Source: Haliclystus octoradiatus (lineage: Eukaryota; Cnidaria; Staurozoa; Stauromedusae; Haliclystidae). Taken from it: DNA of 64,000 nt. Numbering within the stretch: position 1 is the first letter of the stretch; each line of letters starts with the position of its first letter. The DNA lies in the NCBI GenBank assembly GCA_916610825.1, contig OU744452.1:2267543-2331542 (forward strand), written 5' to 3'. A model generated the notes under the pieces. That model had not been told where the DNA came from and searched no databases. It saw only the letters and a list, made by a program, of their open reading frames with translations. Positions 23,345-35,300 of the stretch are shown piece after piece. The translations under genes were made by a program, and so were the position numbers.

Positions 23345-25019
23345 ATAACTTTCACCATCATAAACTTTATCTATGATTATAAAATAACATAGATGTTGAA
23401 TACAATGGATGTATATTTCTAATAAAACCATTCAAAATAGATTGAAGAGAAATTCAACCATTGTTGCGATAATTAACATGTGTGGTCTAGGGGTCCACAG
23501 AAGATAACAAGAACATCCTCAATTGCTCAAAAGATATCTAGGTTGCACGATACCAGACATGCAATGTTTGTAAATTAGGGGTTGAGCAACAGTTGGGGCC
23601 TTTTACGGCTCATCAGGACGTGTTATTGCCCTAAATTTTGTCTGTGAAATTGTGAAAAGGCATTTTTATCTACGTTATTGCGTTATCGATGATTTTTGCG
23701 TTATATAAATACAAAAACATGAAATTTTACAGAATATTTCAGATAAAATCATAGCAAAATTCCCTATTTGGGACGCCAGAATTCATAGAGTTCTCAAGGG
23801 GGTGAATCTCCAGACCCTATTTTAAGACTTCAACCCTGTTTTCCTATTTTTATCATGCAAAATTGTTATTATTTGCAAACACCTTGTTCACCATTCAAAC
23901 TTTGCATGTTCAGCTAAATATTAATAATACGATTTAAAAGCAGATAGGTCTGAATTGAATCAATTTCAAGAAAGCTCTTTCGTTTGAATGCATGAAATTT
24001 GAAACTTTCATTATGCTATGCGTGAAATTGTACAGATTGAGTCCGTAAATACGTTATTGCCATGGCATATAGGGGGCCAACAGTTGTGTGCACTGTTATA
24101 CGGGTGCATTAATATGCTGCCAAACTATGTCAGAAATAAAGATAATAGGCCAACAAATGTTATTGGTCCTGATTTGGATCACTCAGCAGAATTGATGCTA
24201 TCATGTGTAATACTGTTACAGCAGAGCCCATAGGAATTGGCAATTTGTACATGCATTTACATCCAAATATCTGGGAGTCTTGCATCCTGTCTAAACAACT
24301 ATGTCTTAACAAACAACTGAGAACTGAATCCTCATGATCATTTTTATTTTCACATCATGAATTCATGATCATGCTAAATATCGAACAAACATTAGAATAA
24401 TTGAATATAATTCATTAAAAATATGTTTCACTTACTTTTAATTAAAATACTGACCTTGATTTTGGAAAATGGAAAGCCAATACAATATGTGTTATTATTG
24501 AATATCTACAGATTTTTGCTTTGAACCTTGTCCTTGATGCCTGTCATTCTATCCTTCGTTTTCCTCATAACACTGGGAGACTTTTCGAACTGATAACATT
24601 CCATTATGAATTAAATCGTGAGAGAGTTTCTTCGAATCAAATATCTTTGAGTACCAAAATTAGGAGGAAAGTGTACCATTTCACCATTAAACCATAAAAA
24701 ATCATACGCAAACCTGAATGATACGCGAACGATGTCTACCATCTTGTTGTATTGTCTTTCGATCAAAATTTGACAGTTTTCCGAAAACATGTCGCGCTCA
24801 GCCTGTGCGCAGACGTTTAGATGAAGGCATAATGGCGTTTTAGAAAGGGTTAATAATTTGTGACTTTAAATGCAAATAAAGTAATGTTCCGCCACCTCGA
24901 TTTTTCTCGATTTTCAGTATGTTGTTAAGCGTTAAATTCTGTTCTACAATCTGTAAAAAAAGCTTGTGTTGCAATTTGTCCTGGGTTCCGTGTTTTTTCG
25001 ATCTAGATTGACTGGACTA
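23345..25019 (+). repeat. Right arm, direct copy
   Basis: Single-copy-like sequence ending GATCTAGATTGACTGGACTA. A 71-codon open frame at 24018-24233 (and at 17370-17585 on the other strand) is present in both arms but resembles no family I know and is probably chance. Confidence 0.85.
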
Positions 25020-25082
25020 ATACAATTCAAAAGAAAAAAGATACTTGTCGGTAATAGACTTGCAACAGTTGAACAAGAATTT
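25020..25082 (+). pseudogene. Remainder of the broken exon-1 copy
   Basis: Starting with target copy ATA, the sequence ATACAATTCAAAAG...TTGAACAAGAATTTTG matches 25600-25658 of the intact exon 1. Similarity ends near 25082. Confidence 0.75.
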
Positions 25083-25351
25083 TGAAATGAATTATTTAAG
25101 CATTGTTCAAGCATAGTTACGCAATACTTGCCATTTGGAATTATCTGGCTCTTTCCGGTCAGCGGTCTGGCCTTTTGCCTCGATTTGATTCTACCAACTT
25201 CTGTCAATCACGTGTTCACGCCCATGCTTAGAGAAAATGAAAATCAAGGCGGTTATTTCCCCATCTTTCATTTGGAGATATGTAGGTAGACTCTCGTAGC
25301 TTACGTTGTTATAGGTAAATTGTTCTCAATTGTGCCTAAATAACTGATACC
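25083..25351 (+). promoter_or_regulatory. Upstream region of the LRR-ROC-COR-caspase gene
   Basis: 270 bp before the start codon. The part from about 25235 is shared with 13410-13540 upstream of the broken copy. An in-frame TAA lies 15 nt before the ATG. No TATA box or splice acceptor could be assigned with confidence, so an upstream non-coding exon is possible. Confidence 0.4.
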
Positions 25352-26336
25352 ATGTTAACCCATGAAGGAAGACGAAGATTTGACAATGAAATTGGATGTG
25401 ATACGGCATTTATTCATTTGTGGAACTTGCTTCTCGATAAAGGAAAGCGAAGTTTTGATAATGAAAGTGGATGTGTTACGTTATTTCTTGGCAAAGAAGA
25501 TGGTTACTATATTTATCCTGTTATAATTGTCTTATCTAACATCAAAGTTGGGGATGAAATTTCAAGGAATTTTAATGATGTTAAAATAAATGTTAAAGCG
25601 ATACAATTTAAAAGAAATGAATACTTGTCGCAAACGCAAAAGTTGAACAAGAATTTTGCTGCTCGGCTTTGTTCGATATATTCGATTGAGTCGGATATAT
25701 CAAATACGGAACTTGTCATTGAGAATATGAAAAGTGTTATTTTTAATTTGGAATCACTGGAACATTTAGGTTTTATTAACTGTGGACTTAAAACACTCCC
25801 AAATGAGATTATCAATCTAACAAACTTACAAAGTCTTGATCTAAGTTATAACTCAATCAAAGAATTCCCAGATAATATATTAAACAATTTGATTCAGTTG
25901 ATACATTTAGATTTGAGCGGGAACAAATTGACGTCGTTTCCAGAAATTACAAATTGTGATATGAAATTGGAGAGAATTTATCTATCATACAACAGAATCA
26001 AAACATTACCTAATTCAATAACAAAATTAAAAGCGTTAAATGTATTAGATATTAATTACAACGGGCTGTTATCGTTACCAGATGACATTGGAAATCTTAT
26101 TGAGTTAAAGACATTACGTTGTTTTGATAATTCATTAACTTTTTTACCAGAAAGCATAACAGAATTGAAATCTTTAACTGTATTGAATATTAATAGAAAT
26201 CCTTTGCAAAAACCACCCTACGAAATATGTGAAAAAGGATTACATTCAATTGTTGGTTACTTTGAAGCGTTAAATAAATTTAATGGATTCCATAGCAACA
26301 GATCGAAATGTATTTTGATTGGGGAGTCGATGGCAG
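25352..26336 (+). CDS. Exon 1: N-terminal region, seven LRRs, first half of the P-loop
   Basis: ATG at 25352 is the first in-frame start after an upstream TAA. Residues 5-45 contain a doubled motif (GRRRFDNEIGCDTAF, GKRSFDNESGCVTLF). The LRRs follow the L..L.L..N.L..LP pattern of plant-type/MFHAS1-like repeats. The donor at 26337 (GTAAAT) splits the Gly codon of the P-loop. Confidence 0.87.
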
Positions 26337-29300
26337 GTAAATTGTTTGCTTTTAATTTATCTCTTGTTGTGATGTCTGATAGATTAGTTTAGTAATTTGT
26401 GAAGATTAATTTCGTTTTATAAGCTACGTATTTTCCAGTGTGTAAGTCGACACCTGTTTTTGGGCTCCATTTTCTAGGTTTTAAGGTATATTCTCTGTAT
26501 AAGCCGAATTTAAATCATAGTCATCATGTTCTGAATCGTTTTAATTTTGTTTATTTTCAATAATGTTTGTATAATCATTTTGGAACTTTACGGCTTTTCG
26601 ATCTTTTTCCTTTGTCTCAAGATCAACAAACAAGCGGTAAAATGTATTTTGTGAAACCAATGTCAAAACTAGTACTATATTCATGGATGATTTAGCCTTG
26701 ATATATCGGTCAGATCAGCTTCCAAGTAAATTAATTGGAAATATAATTCAAGATTTAGTATTGTAGTCCAAGATATTCTCTCCGTGTTTGTCGAGTTGTC
26801 AAGTCTTGCTCGCTTTATGTGTTGACCTTTTACACTTGAGCAAACAAAGAATTCAACGTAATTTGATCACATCAGCTTTGAATTACATTTACCATTCATT
26901 CATACAATTGTTTTGAAATCGCTTGTCTGAAAAATAGTTTTATTACTTTCAAAACAATACGGACAATTAATATGAACAATATAGGTTGTCCGTTATATAT
27001 AGGATTTAATTGTATTGTTGTCGTTTTTGTCTTTGATTTTGGGTACTAATTTGTAGACTCGGTGTATAAGTCGACCCCTTGATTTTAGCTTGAAAATTTG
27101 AGGCTAGAAAATCGACTTATACACCGGAAAATACGGTAGTTAGTTTGATTATTAATTGCAGGCTTCTTACTTCTTAATTGTAATCTATCTTATGCACAAT
27201 GGAGTGCTGAAAATTAGCTTCTTTTCAGAATTATTGTTTACAACAATTCAATACCTAGGTGTTGTTGTGTGCTTTCAAAATGACAATCTTATTGTAAGGT
27301 AACCCCTAGGTTATACGCCGTACTTTCGAGAGCCGTACCAACTTTTTTTGGTACGCCGTACCATTTCGACCAAACACAAAAAATTATAAAAGTGGGATTA
27401 TACGCCGATCCAAAAGTGGCGTCCCAGTTGATTTTTGTTTGAACTTTACCGCTTCCTGTGAGAAGAGCTGTGACATTCTGTTCTGAGAATCCGTAATAGA
27501 AAGACTTTTTAATTCAAAATCTGCAAAGTTTTTACTGCAAATTATTATTTGTCGACATACGCGTATTTACAAAACCACTAAAATATGTTTGGTTTACAAT
27601 CACGATGCTCAAGATTATATTTAAAGTGCTCAAAAACAATATATCATTGATAGATAGATTATTTGCTTTCGATAAAATCATGATAAAATATAAAAATGGC
27701 AAAGAATACACAAATGTGATCACAACAGTAGTTTATTCATTTATTTGAATTTAAAACGTAATACTACACCACCGCTATTGTTGTGATACGATTACTAACC
27801 ACGGTTACTTAGCAACAGGTAGGAAACAATAAGAAATTCATACAGAAACCCCCTGGAAATGACGAAAACATTCCAAATTCGAAATGGTACGCCTCACGAA
27901 AGTACGGCGTATATTCCAACTGCTTTTTCAGGCGTACCGGTACGGCTGTTTTCAGTTTGGTACGCCTGGATCAGCCGTACTTTCGATTTTGGGTCGACCC
28001 AAAAATTAATCGCCGTACTTTGCCAGATTATACGCCGTACTTTCAGGCGTGCCGATCCATTTTTGATGGATCGCCTCTCGAAAGTACGGCGTATAACCTA
28101 GGGGTAACTCTCCTTACTTTATTGTTAGCAGCTCATTTAATTTTAATGGTATCTTTTGGAATTTACTGTTGTTTGATTCAAATTTTCCAAATGTTGTATT
28201 TAATTTGATAAGTTTGATTAATAACGTTTTAATATGATGAACTACTACTTCTGACTGTATTATATCTCTATAGATCAGTATTTAAATTTTTATAATCCGT
28301 ATTACATCAGATCAGAATCCTATTCAGAGATCATTAGCTTATAACTTGAAACTGTTTAATTTTCTTAACTTGAAGTAGCTTCGTTGTTTGGATTATTTTT
28401 ACAGTTAAAATTATTGATTTATTCTACCACCTATATAATGCTTTACGCACCAATTCTAGAAACATAAAATATATTTGTGAACCACACCAGATTAATTGAT
28501 TTCCACAGTAATTCAATAGACATTGTTGTATGGTAGCTAACTTTATTGAAACCTAATCAACATTCCATTGCATAAACAATTCTGAATTCGTGGCTATAAT
28601 ATTAGTTCAGCTCTTTCCAAGAAGCATCAAATGAACTTTCACACCTTCAATCCACTTTTATCATTTGTTAGTGACATTAATTCAGTGAATTAAATTCACA
28701 CTGATTTCATAAGATTTTTAATTTAAGTCAAACAGTCTATGTTTAGTATGTTCCTGTTATTACTATTACTACTGTATCACCAGTGTCTGACAGAAGATTG
28801 AGCCTACGGAATATTAATACATTTTCTTTTAAAAATTATAAAATTATCCATTCTCTTTTGAATTTGTTCTAACATATTCACATTGGAAATATTTGACAGC
28901 TTCAGCACAGACACTTTATACATTGAAGTCTAAGTTAGCTCTTTCATGCAAAGAAGCGATCAGAGCTAACTAAACTAGAAACGGTTATCAAAAATATATT
29001 CAGAAATGAAGTTATGATTTTGCACGAGCGATGAGATCTTCAGAATGTAACACAACTATCATATTTATCATCCACAGCTTTGATTAAATATTTATGCAAA
29101 TTGAATTGAATGCCCAATATATTCATTCAAGCTGGAGTCAGAATATTTTTTCTAAAATTATCATTTTCAGCATTTTCACACAAAAATGTATGAATTGAGA
29201 AGGCTCTGACTGTGAAATGAATTATAAATTCATCTCTGGTGAGCTCCACAATAAAAGTTTGACCAAAACAAGAAACGGGAAAGTATTTATTGTATTCTTT

Positions 29301-32300
29301 ATGAAGATTTTATGTGAATTTCAAGTTGCCCGGAGAAACCTGCGGTTTTAGTTCTGTGGTGCTCAGTCTACTCCAAGTTATACGTGAGATAATGAGGGAA
29401 AATTTTAATTAGGGTTAACCTTTTTCAAAAACTGGTGGACAACCGGTTAACCGAAGAGAACAATAGAACAATAGAAAAATTGCGCTATTGATAACAATCC
29501 AAAACATTTATCAACATGAGTGCAAAAAGTAATATAAAAGTAATATAATACCAGTTGGATGAAGTTTAATAAGGAAATAAAATTACGATACAATAAAATA
29601 AAACATCAAATAATTATTCAAGTAAGGTACGGAATTCAAAATAAATTGAATTAAACAGCAATTACAGAAATAAGCATTTAAATAAATTAAAATTAAATTA
29701 ATTGTAGAAAACTAAAATGAGCACGTAACTAAAAGTTTATCAATATCATATTGTTTATTACTAATAATTAGTTACATCTTATTTTATTTAAAAATATAAG
29801 GCCATCAACAACGCTTGGTTTCAACGACGCTCGTTGCTTCCTAACAATAAGTCCTGCCTTGCTAAATATCTGTTCGCTCGGTACAGAAGTTGGTGGAGCT
29901 GCAAGAAGGCGTTTAGCTAATCTCTGTAACCGATTATATTTTTTTTATAATTCTCCTTCCACCATTCCAATGGATTTTCATTAATGTCAATGGGTGGCTC
30001 TAGCGAATACCTGAACACTTCTTCCTTTACGCTTTCATTTACATGACTCAAATTGGCTGACATCGCTTGTGATTGAGACGGCTGGAGAAGCATCTGGAAT
30101 GCCAATTGAGTTTTAGATTTCTTTTTCGACGATTCAATCGGAGCAGCATTGTTTCCATTAATCTCAACCACATCTCGTTCAGGTATTCCCTCAATCATTC
30201 TTAAAGCCAATTCAATAGTTTTGGTTCGTTGAGCAGTAGCCAAGAATGACAGATGTCTGAATCGCGGATCGACGAAAGATACTAGGACGTGAAACGGTAA
30301 TTCATCTGTTGTGTCGGTGTCTTCTTCATTCATGAACGTTATTATAGGTTGTTTGTTGCGGTCAAGTCTTGTTCCTTCGGTGAGGTCCACATTAAATCTT
30401 TCTTTTAATGATTTGACCAAGGCATCTCTGAATAATTGACCAGAACAGGCAGTGGCAGTTCTTCGTCTGGAATTGCTTCGTAGCTCAGTGAATGACATTT
30501 CCTTTAGTTGATGTAACAACCCAGTGATGGTAGGTAGAACAACTCCTGCTGTTGAGTAGCTTTGAGAGCTGAATAATACAGTTGCCAATTCTACCAGATG
30601 TAAAGAAGGAACGATCGTTGGAACAGTTGTTGTATGGCACTGCCGTTGATAGAATTGACCATTTGACGAAGAATGATTTTCCGTTATCTTTTAGTGACCA
30701 GATGTATTTAGACAACTCAGTGCGATTTTCATATTTTCTGTTGGTAAATGACGACTTATGTTTCGTAAAACGATCTTTGAATGCTCCTTCAGTAAGGCCG
30801 ATGTAGTTGTGGCCGTTTGCGTCCAGTGCTCAATGTTTGTTAAAATAGAGCATAATATAAAATTGAGACAAAGATGAGACAAAGCCTTCCCCCGTAACTC
30901 CAAGTTACACGTGTTTATTTCACGATCATCAGACGGTATACTAAAATATTAAAAAACATACTACTATACTCCTGTGAACATACATAAAGCGCAATATATG
31001 TCATTCTTCATGTCTAAGCTATTGGATCTCATAATTTGATTGAATTTTATCTCCTTGTTTATATTGTAGGAAAAACCAGTTTATGTAATGCATTGATTAA
31101 CTGCAAAGAAGAGAAAATTGATGATAAATGTAGAACGGAGGGAATCGATCTTCGCAAATGGAAAGTTAGACCTGAAATAGATGATTTGGAAGTTTTATTT
31201 GTTGACTGTGCAGGACAGAGAAAGTACATGATCACACACTCCTTCTTTATTTCACAAGGTGAGTAGCAAAGACTGGGAGGAGATAGATAATGCCATAATC
31301 AAATCTTCACTCTTTCATATTTGTTGTATCTCTAATATATTGTCATAGCATTACAAAGAGATCTATTGTATTCTGCATTCATGTAAATGAGTATGCCGTG
31401 CGGGAATATGTGAGCGTTGTGAGCGACGGATTTAGTTGTAGTGAATATAACATTTTGCTGCGTTGCATGGTTGTCTGATTGTTTGTGATTATTATGTCAC
31501 AGCATCTGTACCGTATATTATTGTTTTATTCCTGTAATAGATACCAATAATTAATCATGGACAGAAAAAAAAATACCAGATTGCAAATGTTTTCAATTGA
31601 AACTGTTTAGATCGTAATTCGTATCACATTGATGCGTTGCAAAACCCGGGTCTTTCTGTTGTCTAAACAGTGATTTATGGAAAACCCGTTTTTACAAAAG
31701 TCTACTTCCATTTCACGGCGATACGGCATGAAAATATTGGCAACCTCTTGGCTTCGTTTTAGGATAAAATACTATAGTTTATTAAAACTATTCAATGAAT
31801 CTGTATTTCCCAGATATAATCGTGAATAACATGTATTCAAAATGCATTATTTACAAAAGCAGTGTCAATTCACATGGAATTCAATTAGATCTGAATAACA
31901 AAAGTTAATTTGAATGATTTAAATAAAAAAAAACATATCGATCTGAAGCTACAGAATCAAAGAAGTATAAAAATCCAATTTCGACGAAAAACCGACAAGA
32001 AATAATGGAGTTACAGCGTTTTATTCAGACAGGATAGATAAATCTATCCTTATGTAAACTGATACCCAATCTAAACTTTTCGAAGGTGGACTTTTGAGAG
32101 ACTTTTGGAAACCCGGTTTTTTTCTCTCTTGTAAACTTGGCCATGTTATGGTGAACAATTCGGGGGGGTGTTGGAAGCCAACTAGCAACTAAAAACTAGA
32201 AGCTTGATCCATTTCAATGAAATCACTGCTTTTCATAGCTTATTGTGCAGGACTTGTCACAACATATAATCAACGATGCTCCCTTCATTATCACGGACAA

Positions 32301-35300
32301 TCGCAGCTTTTTCTAGTTTGACGCATTTTGATTGAATTTCACTGTAAACTGAAAACGTCCTGTAATTACACTGAATATCGGTGGGTCTTAACAGCGGAAA
32401 GACGCGGAAATTATTGTCTTAAACTGGCGGCTTTTTAGGGATTGCAGAATCTTCACGCTCTGCGATAGTCTTTCTATACCTTTAAATCTTCTACTGATTA
32501 ATACACTATGGCAGTTGTTGCTTGCATGCTAGTTTATACAATATAGTGTATTAGTGTTTAAAATTTCAATTGTGATCGTTGGTTTAACATATTTGTCTTC
32601 TCAGCATAGAATGATCAGAAGATACTTAGATTAGATCCTCGTTCATCATATGGCGTCTAATAGATATCAACCGCAGCCAAAATTAAAGTTTGGTGACATT
32701 CTCTATTTTTTTTTCAATTATGTACTTAATATTCAGCTAACAATTTATTTCACACAAATAGTCCTGTCCCTTCCAATTGACATTTTGTTTCAACGAATCC
32801 ATAGTAATCCATAGCAATAATAGTGAAATTGAATGTTAACACGTGGCTGTTAAGGTGGCAGTACTGTTAAACAACTATCAAGCTTGTTATTTTTCGCTCA
32901 TCTTGGTCTGTTATACATGTATATCTGAAAAATCGATGTGGATCATATCAGTTTAAAAATAAACTTTGGAACTTACTCGAACCATAAACTTGAATTTGAA
33001 TTGAGGCTCCCTTTGATTTCATTTACTTCTCTTCAATTAGCAGTGTTATAGTAGTGCCACCTGAACATCCTCGTGTTAGCACTCAACTTCACTATTACAG
33101 GATTACTTGAAACAAAAATATCAATCGGAAAGGACAGTCAAATATTAAGTACATAATTTAAAAAAATAGAGGATGTCATAATTTTGATAGCATTATTCAA
33201 ATACCATATTTAAAGAAAATGGCTTTGTAAAAAATACTAATGGAAAGGGCATATTTGTATAAAATCATTCGGTAGTTAAATATTAGGTACATAATTTAGA
33301 CTAAAGCTATAGAACGTCATACTATCATATTTATGCAATAATTTAACTTTCATTGTTTTCTCTTTGCTAAATTACTCTTTGATTTTGGTAGCGGTTGAAA
33401 TCTATTAGACGCGATCTAATGAACGGTGATTTCGATCTAAGTTCAGGTTCTGATCATTCTACGCTGAAAAGGCAAATATGTTAAATCAACGATAGTTGAA
33501 ATATTGAAGACTATAATTTTTTGTAAACTAGCATGCAAGCAATAATCGTCATAGCGTATTAATCAATAGAAGAATTGGTAGGTATACAAAGGCTATCAAA
33601 GAGCGTGACAATAGAATCACCGCAAGATGCCGCAAGTGAAGTTTCTGCAATCCCTAAAAAGCCGCCAGTTTGAAACAATGATTTCCGCGTTTTTCCGCAC
33701 TTCAGCTGTTTAGACCCACCGTACTGATTATCACCAGCTATTATTCTCAAATGTTCAAAATTTCAGCATAAAATTATTTTTTATTTTTTAAAAAATTGGT
33801 TTAGTTTGGTATTATTTATAAAATCCCGGTTTATGCAAAGAAATCGTATGTAGTTGTTACTTGCTTGCTGGCTGGATGCTCACACCCACCTGAGAGAATT
33901 ATTAATGCAGTCATCATCATCATTTTGTATCCATTCATCTTTCACAGTTATCATTGCTTAGATATCATTGATGGTAATGTATCTTACTACTTATATCAAG
34001 TCTCGTGAGACCGTATTAGCTACGAAATATCCTAAATTATAAACTCTAAATATGGAAATTCCCATTTAAATTACCTTATATGTACATTTAAATTTACAAT
34101 AATTGGACACATACTTGAAGTAACTGAACACTCAACTACAATATAAATACACACAACAACATAATATATTAATCAAAACACAATTACTGAGATATTAATA
34201 ATAACAAGAATCAAAACTAAACTTTATTCTTTGTTTTCAACTCATTCTAATTCAACCTTTAAATTGACAATGCAATCAATTACATACAATAGTAGACCTA
34301 TATAATTTGAAAAATAATCAACGTAGATGACACAGACACATACAAAATACAGTAAATCCATCAATCAAGCAAACAGTTCCATGAATCGACGATAATAACT
34401 AAGTAAAAGATTGCAGGCGTAAATTTCAATAATGTCTGAATGTCTTTAGGTCGAATATCCAAACACCAGATCGCTGAATGGTTGCTGCTATATTCACCAA
34501 ACCTAAAATCAATCGCTCAAAACAATGTATTTCCACTTGGTACACTCATTTACAGGAACGCAAAATACAATTGATCTCATTGATTGATTGATTACACTCA
34601 ATTGATTGATTTTTCTGCAAATTTCTTTCTATTTTTTTTGTAAATCTGACGTGAACTGGAATAACGATAATCCTGGTGGTCCTATAATCCAGATTTACTC
34701 AGAGATTACAAATGTAGTTCTTTACTCTGAGTTTCTCTTAAGAATGTTCTGTTCTTTGACGGTTTATTCATAATGAAAATTATACGTATCTCATCACAAT
34801 TATACACATCATACTGATAGATGTTTCTATTGTTTAATTATTGAATATCTCTTGAATTTTTTAGTCTATTTTTAATCTATTATGTTTCCGCACATCAAAG
34901 AAAAGAAAATTGATAATTTTCTTTTTTTTTAAATGGGGTCACCTTGCTATTTCCCAGCTTTAGGCATTCCCTCTGACCATACCTTGATCATAGCTAAAAT
35001 TGTGATTTTAATTCCTTGAAACCATTTTGAACATAAAGGGTAGTATATTTTGTTCAGAACATCTAACATAACACATCTGAATTTTAAATAGAAGTATGGT
35101 GTCTCGAGCTTAGTTTTTCAACTATATGGCCAGAAGTGACAAACATACCATAAAACAAATAAATTCACAATTTTGTTCAAAATAAATTTATGGATCCAAG
35201 AAATATATACTGTTCTATTCAATAGGTGACTGTAGTAATCAGATTGTCAGATTGAATTGTGGAGTGAAGCCTTTATATGCAGAGCTCTCAACCTTTTTGA

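Larger units (their letters stand above)
14055..25019. mobile_element. 11-kb composite of TAGTCCAG-ended satellite-carrying DNA transposons
   Basis: Outer ends are TAGTCCAGTCAATCT (14055) and AGATTGACTGGACTA (25019), flanked by the 3-bp duplication ATA (14052-14054 and 25020-25022). Across the site the exon-1 pseudogene is continuous. Two further copies of the terminus lie inside, at 16632 and 19661. Order: left arm, forward array, inverted right arm, reverse array, left arm, forward array, right arm. This is what one gets if a second element landed in reverse orientation in the first one's array with an ATA duplication and the DNA between the two right arms then inverted. No transposase gene is visible, so it is non-autonomous. 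A 3-bp duplication fits several superfamilies (PIF/Harbinger, CACTA, Zator, Academ); I cannot choose. Confidence 0.88.

Noticed and set aside
24018..24233. 71-codon open frame, also present on the other strand at 17370-17585
   Set aside because: Its double occurrence only reflects the duplicated right arm. It matches no family I recognise and has no supporting splice or start context.
19661..25019. A simple full-length element here with unrelated neighbours on the left
   Set aside because: Its left flank (TAT) and right flank (ATA) do not match as a direct duplication, while the arms and arrays to the left fit only if inversion is included.
27859..28208. Two overlapping open frames of 80-83 codons
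   Set aside because: They consist of the palindromic GTACGGCGTA words of a MITE, which removes stops by chance.
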